From an uncultured Paracoccaceae bacterium (lineage in GTDB: Bacteria; Pseudomonadota; Alphaproteobacteria; Rhodobacterales; Rhodobacteraceae), in assembly GCA_947498645.1 (NCBI GenBank), contig CANMKS010000001.1, forward strand, positions 1,092,032 through 1,156,031: a stretch of DNA of 64,000 nt. The letters run 5' to 3'. The translations under genes and the position numbers were made by a program. Of the stretch, positions 11,401 through 19,746 are shown piece by piece (positions within the stretch are counted from its first letter, which is position 1; every line of letters begins with the position of its first letter). Below the pieces are notes generated by a model. It did no database searches and was not told the DNA's origin. It saw only the letters and a program-made list of their open reading frames with translations.

Positions 11401-12979
11401 GATCAAGCAATACGCCTGGGCCTTCCCTGCGTTTAAAAAGCCAAAGGGCGTCGAAAACCCGATGCAAATCGATCTTGGTTCGCTTGATGAAGATGAGATG
11501 GACGGCATTCTGGAATTCGCATTTGAGCGCTATTTTAACGACAGTGGCCTATTCGGCACGGTTGAGGATGCAGTCGAGCGTGTCAAAGAAGTCAAGGCAA
11601 TTGGCGTGACCGAGATTGCTTGCCTGATCGACTATGGCATTGATGTGGACCTTGTGCTTGAGGGGCTCAAACCTTTGGCCAAGGTCGTCGCGATCAGCAA
11701 TCAGGATGTGGCGGATGGCGACTACTCCATCGCTGCCCAAATCGCCCGCCACAAGGTCACACATCTGCAATGCACACCTTCGATGGCACAGATGTTGACC
11801 ATGAACGACGAGGCACGCACGGCCCTTGCCCAGGTCAAACATATGATGGTTGGGGGCGAGGCTTTGCCCGGTGCTTTGGCGGATGAATTGCGGGGTCTGA
11901 CAGGCGGGCATATCGAGAACATGTATGGCCCGACCGAGACAACGATTTGGTCCACTACCCAAACCGCCACACCCGGCCAAGGCGCTGTGCCCATTGGAAC
12001 GCCCATCGCCAATACCCAAGTTTATGTGCTGGGCGACGATATGGAACCAAAACCCATCGGCGTCCCAGGAGAGCTTTACATCGGGGGTAGCGGTGTGGCG
12101 CGCGGCTACTTCCAGCGTGATGATCTGACCGCCGAACGCTTTGTGCCCAACCCCTTCGCTGAAGGTCGGATGTACCGTACCGGTGATTTGGTACGATGGC
12201 GCGCGGACGGGCGGCTTGATTTTCTGGGCCGGGCGGATTTTCAGGTCAAACTGCGTGGCTATCGCGTGGAATTGGGTGAGATTGAAAGCGTAATCGACCA
12301 GCACGCCACTGTGCAGCAATCCGTTGTCATTGCCCGTGAAGATACGCCGGGCGTCGTGCAATTGGTTGGTTATGTGCTGACGGACGGCGCGTTTGATGAG
12401 AGCGCCTTGCGCAAGCAAATGCTTGCGTCATTGCCCGACTACATGGTGCCTCGTCATTTTGTGACGCTGGATGCTTTCCCGTTAACGCCCAACAAGAAAG
12501 TTGACCGCAGGGCCTTGCCCGCGCCAGTTCTGGGACAGGCAGCAGTGCCTGCCGATGCAGCCACAGCCGCGCCTGCGACCGCAGCGCAAACCGCCCCGGT
12601 CGATCTGGGTTCTGAATCTGAGATCAGCGAAAGGATTGCCGCGATTTGGTCTGCCATGCTTGGTGTGCCGCAGATCGGCCCAAAGGACAGTTTCTTTGAT
12701 CTTGGCGGGCATTCCTTGCTGGCGGTTCAGGCACATAGGGAAATTCGCAGCACGATGGGTGTGCAGAAGCTGTCGATCACGGATATCTTCCGCGCGCCGA
12801 CCTTGGGTGCGTTGTCCAAGATTGTGGCAGATAAATCTGGTGTTTCCTCGCGCCCTGCGCCCCCAGCAGCACCCAAGGCAACAGTTGAACCTGCCGTTGC
12901 TGCGGCGGGATCAGGTGACACATTGCAAGACGCGATGGCCCGGCGGCGCGAGATGCGCGAACGGCGGCGCAATCGGTGA
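8423..12979 (+). CDS. NRPS loading-type protein: formyltransferase - adenylation (with inserted luciferase-like monooxygenase) - PCP
   Basis: The protein has 1518 residues. Residues 1-310 are a methionyl-tRNA-formyltransferase-like domain with the catalytic triad Asn92, His94 and Asp130 at the spacing seen in Fmt. A poorly conserved linker (about 315-490) resembles the tail of a condensation domain, but no HHxxxDG motif exists. The adenylation domain starts near 505: the TSGSTGRPKG loop (about 651), FDIS, MYGPTETTIW, YRTGDLVRW and a C-terminal PNKKVDRR lysine. Between FDIS and the second half, about residues 728-1090, sits a complete FMN-dependent luciferase-like monooxygenase of the natural-product (MupA-like) type. 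The PCP is at the C-terminus with Ser1431 in LGGHSL. There is no condensation or thioesterase domain, so it probably loads a formylated, possibly oxidised, aminoacyl starter onto the PKS. Pocket residues suggest glycine. Confidence 0.93.
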   Translation: MSSFRAVIIGNESLAIQCGEMLREAGHTIAAVVTRNADVDGWAQEAALPVVSADADLAAALADTPCDWLLSIANLDMIPDAVLALPARGTVNFHDGPLPRYAGLNAPVWALLNGEAEYGISWHMIAGGVDEGGLLAQSFFDVAPDETVLTLNTKCYAAAIDSFATVIDKLASDAPVVTAQDLSERSYFAKNDRPAGAARLDFSQTARKITTLVRALDHGDYWNPLTCPKIATATGVYLVGKAVAGKAASDAPAGTVIAVEENSLTVATATAPVTLNGLCDATGGAVSATKIASVGDQLPALDPAEAADLTAALKTTLKQEPAWRQALSAMPATALPQIDIGAEAAQILTHDLAGDPVHLASAMRQLGDALAEEPIATALAIAHDHPGYLNAWVPVWAGDDISDAKARGPFAADLCARIPGGVATPALGLSEAGHIPGTALTVAGTTLHADSGKISAEAVVLMAARLNHMAAQIASGDAPTILPDAERQKVLFDWNATAKDYPADQCIHQAFEAQVVRTPDAEALAFEGESLTYEELNARANSLAHLLRAKGVGPDVVVGLHLRRSSALLIAALAIMKAGGAYLPMDPAYPADRTALYIEDSGTKVIVTDSALAVDLPDSAAETILMDNLPAETDTGNPDSGVTGAHMAYMIYTSGSTGRPKGVMVEHRNVANFFTGMDDRIAHDPAGVWMAVTSLSFDISVLELFWTLARGFKLVISGDESRALVAGEGSAPGVGMDFSLFYWGNDDGVGRGKYRSLLEGAQFADKNGFCAVWTPERHFHAFGGPYPNPSVTGAAVAAVTQNLAVRAGSCVAPLHHTARIAEEWAVIDNLTNGKTGLAIASGWQPDDFVLRPENTPPKNKPAMFDAIRDLRKLWAGETVEFARENGEMHGVVTQPRPVSQKLNVWVTTAGNPETWKEAGANGCNVLTHLLGQSVGEVAEKIVIYHDALRAAGHNPDDFTVTLMLHSFLSDTRERAREIAREPMKDYLRAAAGLIKQYAWAFPAFKKPKGVENPMQIDLGSLDEDEMDGILEFAFERYFNDSGLFGTVEDAVERVKEVKAIGVTEIACLIDYGIDVDLVLEGLKPLAKVVAISNQDVADGDYSIAAQIARHKVTHLQCTPSMAQMLTMNDEARTALAQVKHMMVGGEALPGALADELRGLTGGHIENMYGPTETTIWSTTQTATPGQGAVPIGTPIANTQVYVLGDDMEPKPIGVPGELYIGGSGVARGYFQRDDLTAERFVPNPFAEGRMYRTGDLVRWRADGRLDFLGRADFQVKLRGYRVELGEIESVIDQHATVQQSVVIAREDTPGVVQLVGYVLTDGAFDESALRKQMLASLPDYMVPRHFVTLDAFPLTPNKKVDRRALPAPVLGQAAVPADAATAAPATAAQTAPVDLGSESEISERIAAIWSAMLGVPQIGPKDSFFDLGGHSLLAVQAHREIRSTMGVQKLSITDIFRAPTLGALSKIVADKSGVSSRPAPPAAPKATVEPAVAAAGSGDTLQDAMARRREMRERRRNR

Positions 12980-13608
12980 TGCACGACGTCAAAGCGGCAC
13001 TGGAGCGCCTCTTGGGCCATGATGTCGGGATCGGTGTGACCGACCCGCGCGCCAGTCCTGCTGACCTCTGGCCCGAAGAAGCAGCCGCCCTGTCACGCGC
13101 CGTACCTAAACGTCTGGCCGAGTATGCGGCAGGCCGCCGCGCGGCCCGTCAGGCCATGGGCGAACTGGGCCTGCCAGCCGCAGCCATCTTGAACGCCAAT
13201 GACCGCGCGCCGATCTGGCCCGAGGGGTTAAGTGGGTCAATTGCCCATTGCGATGATTGCTGCATTGCTGCCGTCGCCAAAGAAAGTACCTATCGCGCTT
13301 TGGGTATCGACCTTGAACCAGCAAAGCCGCTGGACGCTGACCTGATCCCAACGATCTGCTCTCAGACCGAACAGGACTGGGCGGCTGGACAAGCTGACCC
13401 CGGCCTTGCCGCGATGACGATATTTTGTGCCAAAGAAGCAATCTACAAGGCACAGTATCCGCTGACGGGGCAGGTGATAGGCTATGATGCTGTTACAGTG
13501 CGTTTGGCGCGGGAGAAATTTGTGATTGGCGCACATCCGACGCTGCCGGACATGCAAGGCGCTGTCGTAATCGAAGGAGGGCTTATCTTGGCCGTTGCCT
13601 ATGTCTAA
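12979..13608 (+). CDS. 4'-phosphopantetheinyl transferase (EntD/Sfp superfamily)
   Basis: The protein has 209 residues from the ATG at 12979, which shares its A with the TGA of the NRPS gene (TGATG); an upstream in-frame GTG at 12976 is an alternative. Family motifs are clear: SGSIAHCDD, GIDLEP (Mg-binding acidic residues) and FCAKEAIYKAQYP. The enzyme transfers phosphopantetheine from CoA to carrier-protein serines, here presumably Ser1806 of the PKS and Ser1431 of the NRPS protein. It resembles the EntD branch more than AcpS. A dedicated activating enzyme inside the operon supports a self-contained secondary-metabolite locus. Confidence 0.93.
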   Translation: MHDVKAALERLLGHDVGIGVTDPRASPADLWPEEAAALSRAVPKRLAEYAAGRRAARQAMGELGLPAAAILNANDRAPIWPEGLSGSIAHCDDCCIAAVAKESTYRALGIDLEPAKPLDADLIPTICSQTEQDWAAGQADPGLAAMTIFCAKEAIYKAQYPLTGQVIGYDAVTVRLAREKFVIGAHPTLPDMQGAVVIEGGLILAVAYV

Positions 13609-14527
13609 GCGCGTGATCCTATTTCTGCTGTCGCCTGTTTTGGTCGTGCTCGGTGCTCTTGGGCTTTATACGCGCGACCCGGCACCGATTGATGTGGCAA
13701 GCTTTGATGCGCTTTATGCAGAACCCGCCCCTGCACCTGATGGGCCACGACAGGTTTATCATCTGGGCCACAGCCTTGTCGGGCGGGATATGCCCGCGAT
13801 GCTGGCGCAACTGGCAGGGGAAGGGCATGGCTTTTCCAGCCAGCTGGGGTGGGGCGCACCCTTGCGGTCACACTGGGATGTTGATGAACCGATCAACGGA
13901 TTTGATGAGGAAAACGCCCACTCTGATTATCGCGATGCGCATGAGGCCGTTGGGTCTGGCGACTATGATGCGCTGGTCCTGACCGAGATGGTCGAACTGC
14001 AAGCAGCAATCGACTATTTTGACGCCGCCCGGATGCTGCACAATTGGGCCGACAAGGCGCATGGTTCAGGCATGACGGTCTATTTCTACGAAACCTGGCA
14101 TCAGCTTGATGATCCCACGGGCTGGCGCGCGCGGCTGGACCATGATCTTGGCGCGTTGTGGGAAGGCCAGATCATGCGCGTGGCACTTGCCATGGATGAT
14201 GCGCCGCAACCGATCTACCTGATCCCCGGCGGGCAGGTCATGGCCGCCATGGCGGACGCGTTGGAGACCATAGGGCCGGTTGGTCCGCTGACCAGCTACC
14301 GCGATATTTTTAGCGATGAGGTGCATTACAATGACTATGGCGCGTACCTGATCGCCCTGACGCATTATGCCGTGCTGTATCAGAAAAGCCCTGTCGGACT
14401 ACACCACACCCTTTTGCGTGCAGATGGAACACCCGCAGACGATCCTGGCCCCGCGCTCGCGCGCTTGATGCAGGAAACCGTCTGGCAGGTTGTCACTTCA
14501 CTGCCCCGCACGGGCGTGCCGTCCTAG
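13601..14527 (+). CDS. Membrane-anchored SGNH/GDSL-like hydrolase family protein
   Basis: The protein has 308 residues from the ATG at 13601, which overlaps the phosphopantetheinyl transferase gene by 8 bp. The N-terminus has a short basic start and a hydrophobic stretch (residues 5-23), which reads as a signal anchor, so the domain is probably periplasmic. GHSLVGRDM places a candidate nucleophile at Ser58, and DEVHYNDYG near residue 239 gives a candidate Asp/His pair as in SGNH hydrolases. This assignment rests on motif layout only. Possible roles are deacylation or acyl transfer on the operon product or on a surface glycan. The stop codon overlaps the stop codon of the convergent operon by 3 bp, with no terminator between them. 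Confidence 0.6.
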   Translation: MSKRVILFLLSPVLVVLGALGLYTRDPAPIDVASFDALYAEPAPAPDGPRQVYHLGHSLVGRDMPAMLAQLAGEGHGFSSQLGWGAPLRSHWDVDEPINGFDEENAHSDYRDAHEAVGSGDYDALVLTEMVELQAAIDYFDAARMLHNWADKAHGSGMTVYFYETWHQLDDPTGWRARLDHDLGALWEGQIMRVALAMDDAPQPIYLIPGGQVMAAMADALETIGPVGPLTSYRDIFSDEVHYNDYGAYLIALTHYAVLYQKSPVGLHHTLLRADGTPADDPGPALARLMQETVWQVVTSLPRTGVPS

Positions 14528-16620
14528 AACCCAAAGAGGTTGGCATCGGTAATTGCACCCGCGATCAGCTTGTCGCGATCAGTTTCTGGTATCCAGCCCA
14601 GCTCATTCTTTGGTTTGGAGTTGTCGAATTGCGTGAAGTGCGCGCGGGATTTCCAGTCTTTCAGCGAGGCACGGGTCAACCCCTTGCGCCTTAGCAAGGT
14701 GACTTTGAGCACGTGTTTTATGGCATCCGAGGCAAAGAGCGCATGCAGCGAGCTGGACGTTACATTCAACTTTGCACCCATTTGATCATGGATGGCTGCA
14801 AAATAGTCGCGGGCCGACATCATCGGATCACCCACCAGATTATAGGATTCACCCTCAACCCCGTCTTGCTCCATCATGCGGATCAACCCGTCGGTCAGGT
14901 CGTCAATCAGAACAAAAGGCAGATTGTTCTTGCCGTGTCCCCAAATGCGCACGGCCCCGGCACCATGCCAGCGCCCGATGCCCCAATGCTGCAATGGCCC
15001 ACCGATCCCGACAACGATGCCGGGTCGCGCGATGACCAAAGGCAAACCGCGGCTATCGTGCATTTCCATCAGCTGCCGCTCACACTCTGCTTTGGATCGC
15101 GCATACATATTCCGGTCGGTCATATCATCGGCATAGCCCGTGGCCTCTGTGATGCGCCCCTCTGCGCTGGACATATCGTAAGACGCAATTGTGCCGGTAT
15201 AGATGAACCTCCGCACGCCAGCCTGTATTGCGGCCTCGGCCACACCAACACTGACGCCCACGTCGTTGATCAGGGCATCACCCCATGTCTTGTCCATGGA
15301 TTTGGCAAGGTTGTAGACCGTGTCGATCCCTTCCATCGCCTTGGCCATGCCCTCGACATCACGCATTGAGACCGAGACGGTTTCAACATGGTTCTGAATA
15401 TCGGCAAATGGTCCGGTTCGGCCACGGCTGACGACACGCACATCGTGGCCGCGCGCAACCAGATCGCGGGTCAGCGCGCGCCCGATAAATCCGGTGCCGC
15501 CGATGACCATGACCTTTGGCTGCGGTTTGCCTTTGGGTCGCGCCGGAACCTTGTATTCCGGCATCATCGCCAAAGCATCATCAATACTTTGCATTACGGT
15601 CACGGCGGTTGCCATGTCGTAACGGGCGTCCAGCGGTATTACGTTTGCCACGCTGTCATAGAAACTGCCAACCGCGCCACGAAAACTCAGCCCGTAAGGG
15701 GATTTGCGGTTGAGTGAAGTGACCTGTCGGAAAACATTCACGCTGCCTTCGCGAAGGTATTGCCAGCTTTGCGAAAGCTGCGCACGCAGCGGGTTTATCA
15801 CCAGATCGGCCGTATTCTCGCCCCGCACCACAAGCGTGTCAGAGGCATAGTCAAACCGTGCCTGCGCGGTAGACCCGCGCAAAACCACGCTGCGGTCATC
15901 AACAGTTTCCACCAGCGAGATGTTGAAAGTCACGTCGACATTGCCAACCCGCGCCAGAATGCGCCAGCCTTGATGGCGGACCTCATCACCGGGCAGTGTA
16001 ATCGGTTTGCTCAGTTGCAGGTGCGATACCTCGACAGGTCCAAAAAGATCGGTCGCAAAGGCAAATAGATGCGGGCCAAGTTCCAGCAAAAGGTTCCTTG
16101 GCTCGCGCAGCAGCCAAAGGCCAAACGGACCCGACCGAAGGGGTGGCAAGGGAAAACACCAGTTGATCTCGGCCATGGAAATCCGGCCCAAGGCACCCGA
16201 CTGCGCGGCCTTCTTGAGCCGTTCATACCCAGGCATCCCCAGAAAGTTGTGGCCAGCCGCCATGAGCCGCTCCGCCTTGCGGCCTGCCGCGACCATTTCA
16301 GCGGTTTCAGCGGCAGACACGCCAACAGGTTTTTCAACAAAACAATGCAGGCCCGCCTCCGCACATTTCACAGCCAACTTCTTGTGGCTGTCGGGCGGTG
16401 TCAGAATATGTATGGCATCCAGATTGGCCTTGCTGATCATCTCATCCAGATCACTATAGGCATCCGCACCGTATCCGACGGCCAATGCCTCGGCAGCGCC
16501 GGCGGACATGTCGCAAACTGCGGCCAGTTCAACGCCAGGCAGTGCCTTGATCGTGTCGGCATGCCAGGTCGCAATATAGCCCGCGCCAACGATGCCCGCG
16601 CGTAATGGTTTATTCGCCAT
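14524..16620 (-). CDS. Fused Gfo/Idh/MocA oxidoreductase and NAD-dependent epimerase/dehydratase
   Basis: The protein has 698 residues. Residues 1-360 form a Gfo/Idh/MocA oxidoreductase with the Rossmann motif GIVGAGYIATWH and the EKP motif (FVEKPVGVS). From about residue 370 a second Rossmann domain begins (MVIGGTGFIGRAL), an extended short-chain dehydrogenase with the YARSK Tyr/Lys pair. Each half is full length, so this is a true fusion and not a truncation. Both families act on nucleotide-activated or free sugars, for example 3-oxidation followed by C4 reduction. The start is taken as the ATG at 16620; a GTG at 16632 would overlap the preceding stop by 4 bp. It is the last gene of the nine-gene minus-strand operon. 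Confidence 0.9.
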   Translation of the reverse strand: MANKPLRAGIVGAGYIATWHADTIKALPGVELAAVCDMSAGAAEALAVGYGADAYSDLDEMISKANLDAIHILTPPDSHKKLAVKCAEAGLHCFVEKPVGVSAAETAEMVAAGRKAERLMAAGHNFLGMPGYERLKKAAQSGALGRISMAEINWCFPLPPLRSGPFGLWLLREPRNLLLELGPHLFAFATDLFGPVEVSHLQLSKPITLPGDEVRHQGWRILARVGNVDVTFNISLVETVDDRSVVLRGSTAQARFDYASDTLVVRGENTADLVINPLRAQLSQSWQYLREGSVNVFRQVTSLNRKSPYGLSFRGAVGSFYDSVANVIPLDARYDMATAVTVMQSIDDALAMMPEYKVPARPKGKPQPKVMVIGGTGFIGRALTRDLVARGHDVRVVSRGRTGPFADIQNHVETVSVSMRDVEGMAKAMEGIDTVYNLAKSMDKTWGDALINDVGVSVGVAEAAIQAGVRRFIYTGTIASYDMSSAEGRITEATGYADDMTDRNMYARSKAECERQLMEMHDSRGLPLVIARPGIVVGIGGPLQHWGIGRWHGAGAVRIWGHGKNNLPFVLIDDLTDGLIRMMEQDGVEGESYNLVGDPMMSARDYFAAIHDQMGAKLNVTSSSLHALFASDAIKHVLKVTLLRRKGLTRASLKDWKSRAHFTQFDNSKPKNELGWIPETDRDKLIAGAITDANLFGF

Positions 16621-16628
16621 GTTCACTC

Positions 16629-17600
16629 TCACTTATACTCAATAATCGCCATATCGCTGTTGCGCATTTTGCGCCAATGATAGGTCAGAAGGCCCAAGAA
16701 ATTTGGTAGTTTGGACAGGCTCAGAAAAACAGATTGATGCAATGCCTTGTGTCGCACCAATCCACCGGCCTGAAGCCCACGGACCGTGCGGATGTAGGAC
16801 ACGAAATAGAGTACCAGCACCCCTAGAAGCAGGATCGGTGAAAAAATCGCACCGATGATCGCCAACACTGGCAAAAGCGCCCCAAAGACCCAGACCCTCT
16901 GCCGGGCACGGACAAAATATTCAGGATGCAGATCGCCCACTTGCGCAAACCCGTGACCAGTACGCACTGCGCGCTGCCACCATTGCCCGAAATGCATCAT
17001 ATCCGCGTCATGCAACGTCATCTTTTCCGGCAGGCGGTGGACACGCCAGCCTGCCTTGCGCACACGTGTGCAGAATTCGTCGTCTTCGGCGGCAATGACG
17101 CGCGGGTTAAACCCGCCAGTCGACATGAACACCTCTGAGCGGACCATCATATCGCCGCCGCAGGCCTCGATATCGCCCGCAGGCCGGTGCCATTCGAAAT
17201 CGGTTAAGCCGTTGTAGACGCTGGCATCTGGAAAAATTTCGGCACGCCAACCGGTCACAATGCCCATGTTTGGGTTCCGGTCCAGCGCGGCGATGCCGAC
17301 AGCGATCCAGCCCGGTTCAACCATGCAATCCCCGTCGATAAACTGAACATATGTTGGCTGGGGATCGAGCGCTTCGAACCCCGCATTCCGCGCCCTTGCA
17401 GCGGTAAACGGCACGCTCAAATCCAGCTCAACCACCTGAGCGCCTGCATCGCGGGCCGCTTGCAAGCTGCCATCGGTCGACCCGCTGTCGACATAAACAA
17501 CCCGCGCGACCTCGCCCTTTAGCGATGCCAACCCCGCCACCAGACGCGCGCCTTCGTTCCGGCCAATCAGGACCACTGCGATATCGGGTGCGTTGCTCAT
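16629..17600 (-). CDS. GT2-family glycosyltransferase with C-terminal membrane segment
   Basis: The protein has 323 residues. It shows a GT-A fold: AVVLIGRNEG, YVDSGSTDGS, QFIDGDCM with the DxD-like metal site, GGDMMVRSEVF, and an AAEDDEFCTR acceptor-side motif. A hydrophobic pair of segments near residues 235-280 should anchor it in the inner membrane. It overlaps the upstream GT4 gene by 4 bp. It likely adds one sugar during synthesis of the rhamnose-containing surface glycan; the donor is not predictable. Confidence 0.88.
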   Translation of the reverse strand: MSNAPDIAVVLIGRNEGARLVAGLASLKGEVARVVYVDSGSTDGSLQAARDAGAQVVELDLSVPFTAARARNAGFEALDPQPTYVQFIDGDCMVEPGWIAVGIAALDRNPNMGIVTGWRAEIFPDASVYNGLTDFEWHRPAGDIEACGGDMMVRSEVFMSTGGFNPRVIAAEDDEFCTRVRKAGWRVHRLPEKMTLHDADMMHFGQWWQRAVRTGHGFAQVGDLHPEYFVRARQRVWVFGALLPVLAIIGAIFSPILLLGVLVLYFVSYIRTVRGLQAGGLVRHKALHQSVFLSLSKLPNFLGLLTYHWRKMRNSDMAIIEYK

Positions 17601-18808
17601 GCGCGATCATCCTTGGATTGCATCAGGATTCTCTTGAGCTTCGCGGCTTCTGTGGCCGAGGCAAATTCAGCCGCAACTTTCGCCTGCCCCGCCTGCCCCA
17701 TCTGCGTCCGCAAGGCTGCGTCACCCAGCAACCTCTTCAAGGCAGCCGTCAAAGCAGGCTCCGCACCCGGCGGCACCAGCAAGCCGCTGACCCCATCCTC
17801 CACCAGTTCCGGTACTCCGGCGATCCGGGTCGTGACGACGGGAACCTGCGCCGCCATCGCCTCCATCAAGACGACGGGCACGCCTTCGGCGAAACTGGGC
17901 AGGACGAAGATATCTGTTGTTGAAAGAGCCTCTGCCACCTCGGTTTGGGATTTGTAGCCACAGAATTCGACATGATCGCTCAGCCCCATATCGGCCGCAC
18001 GTATCTCTAAATCCGCTCGCTCCGGCCCGTCACCAATCAGGCGAAGCTGCACATCAGGGTGATCGGCAGTCACTGACTTGAGCGCCTCAAACAAAACCGG
18101 CACACCCTTTACGGCTGCCAACCGGCCAACGAACAGCAAGGTTGGGCGTTCAGGCCGGGGGCCGGGGGCATAGCGCTCGAGTGCGACCCCGCAGTGAATG
18201 ATGTGCAGTTTGTGCCAGTGTTCAGGTGCGGAAAATACCATCGCCTGCGAGCGACAGAAATCACTGATGCAGGCGACAAAGCTGGCGGTTTCGATCTTTG
18301 CATCCAGCCGCCAATGGTGAGGTTCGAAAAAGATGTCGGGCCCATGCAGTGAAAAGCTGTAAGGAATCCCCGCCATCTCTGAGGTGATCATGGCCAATGT
18401 GCAGCTCGACTTGGCGATGTGATTATGCAGATGCTCAACACTTTCGCGGCGCAGGTGGTCGGCCAGAACGGCGGCTTCGAGGAAATAGAACATCTGATAG
18501 AGGAAGTTGCGCAAACCCGGCGGAGACGTGCGCGCCGCAAGACGCAGGGCGCGGAAATAACGCCCCGGCGCGCGCAAGGCACGGATATGACATGCGATCA
18601 GGTTTGCAGGTTTTTTGGCAGAGGCCAGAACCTTGAAGGTTGCCGCGGCTTCGGCCTTTTGTTCCGGGCCAACATGCTGTTCCGCTGGCGTGGTGCGCAC
18701 CGAACAGGTGATCACATCCATGCCAAGTTTGCGCAGTTCCTGCACCTCGCGCAGAATGAAGGTGTCAGTCGCGCGGGGGTATTCGCCGGTAAGATATGCG
18801 ATCTTCAT
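17597..18808 (-). CDS. GT4-family glycosyltransferase
   Basis: The protein has 403 residues with a GT-B fold. The N-terminal half starts KIAYLTGEYPRATDTFI, and the C-terminal donor-binding half carries LLFVGRLAAVKG and the acidic SFAEGVPVVLMEAMA region typical of GT4 (ExxxxxxxE) retaining enzymes. The exopolysaccharide ExoL/WcaL-like subgroup has the same start. It overlaps its neighbours by 4 bp on both sides, so translational coupling is likely. Confidence 0.9.
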   Translation of the reverse strand: MKIAYLTGEYPRATDTFILREVQELRKLGMDVITCSVRTTPAEQHVGPEQKAEAAATFKVLASAKKPANLIACHIRALRAPGRYFRALRLAARTSPPGLRNFLYQMFYFLEAAVLADHLRRESVEHLHNHIAKSSCTLAMITSEMAGIPYSFSLHGPDIFFEPHHWRLDAKIETASFVACISDFCRSQAMVFSAPEHWHKLHIIHCGVALERYAPGPRPERPTLLFVGRLAAVKGVPVLFEALKSVTADHPDVQLRLIGDGPERADLEIRAADMGLSDHVEFCGYKSQTEVAEALSTTDIFVLPSFAEGVPVVLMEAMAAQVPVVTTRIAGVPELVEDGVSGLLVPPGAEPALTAALKRLLGDAALRTQMGQAGQAKVAAEFASATEAAKLKRILMQSKDDRA

Positions 18809-19746
18809 GTCTCTGCCTCTTGTGACGCGCGAGCAGCGGTATCAAATCCAGTCAGCGCCTCGTCCTGCATCAACGCCTGCATGGCAGCGGTACTGTACCG
18901 TACCGGCATCATCCGAGCCTGCACGATTGCAGGGTGCAAAAGCCCCGGTTTGGAGGAAAACGGCAAGAATCTCCCCAGGAAAGACAGCAAGCGCCAAGGC
19001 AGCACAATGGAGGGTTTGGTCCAGCCAATCGCTTGCAGATACCGGCTGCGTGACGGCGGGTCTGGGTCAATCAGGTTGATGGGGCCGTTTGCCCCAGTCT
19101 CGCAGGCCTTCACAATCGCCAAAGCGCAGTTTTTCACATAGATCGCCGGCAACTCTCCGGCTTGTGCAAACTGCACCAACACTGGCCCTGTTGGCGCGCC
19201 AAGATGCGCGTTCCAAAGGGCATTTGGCCCGTAAACGGCGCCAGGTCGCAGGATCGTCAGGGGGATGTCAAAGGACGCCGCGATCTGTTCTTGCAACAGT
19301 TTGTTCTGGCAATAGATATCACGTTTTTCCGGCGTGGCCTCCAAGGCAGATGCCTCATCAATCGTGCCACCTTCGGCGACCGCATCATGCGCATAAACAG
19401 AGACTGAACTGATCAGCACCAACCGCGGTGTCGGCGCCACGGCGGTCATTGCCTCGCAAAGGGCTTTGGTCGCATCCACCGTGTCGCGCTTTTGCTGGGC
19501 TGCGTCACCGCTGATCGTGGCGGCCAGATGCACGACCGTGTCAGCGTCATCAAGCACCCCTGCCAGCCCGCCCTGCTGCAACAAGTCGGCAACAACGGGC
19601 GTGACACCATCATCCCATTCAGAAATGATCGCATCATTGCGTCGCACAACGGCAACCACGTGATGTCCACGCCCGCGGGCGCATGCGACAACTTCGCGCC
19701 CGATGAACCCGGCGGCACCGGTAACAACAATCGTCTGTGGGGCCAT
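18805..19746 (-). CDS. NAD-dependent epimerase/dehydratase (extended SDR)
   Basis: The protein has 313 residues from the ATG at 19746, which is preceded by a GGGGG-type Shine-Dalgarno and shares one base with the upstream TGA. The N-terminal VVTGAAGFIGREV binds the nucleotide, HLAA follows beta-4, and YCQNK carries the catalytic Tyr/Lys. It resembles C4-epimerases and reductases of nucleotide sugars. It is a free-standing counterpart of the C-terminal half of the fusion protein at 14524-16620, adjacent to a free-standing oxidoreductase, which suggests two related sugar conversions in one operon. Confidence 0.87.
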   Translation of the reverse strand: MAPQTIVVTGAAGFIGREVVACARGRGHHVVAVVRRNDAIISEWDDGVTPVVADLLQQGGLAGVLDDADTVVHLAATISGDAAQQKRDTVDATKALCEAMTAVAPTPRLVLISSVSVYAHDAVAEGGTIDEASALEATPEKRDIYCQNKLLQEQIAASFDIPLTILRPGAVYGPNALWNAHLGAPTGPVLVQFAQAGELPAIYVKNCALAIVKACETGANGPINLIDPDPPSRSRYLQAIGWTKPSIVLPWRLLSFLGRFLPFSSKPGLLHPAIVQARMMPVRYSTAAMQALMQDEALTGFDTAARASQEAET

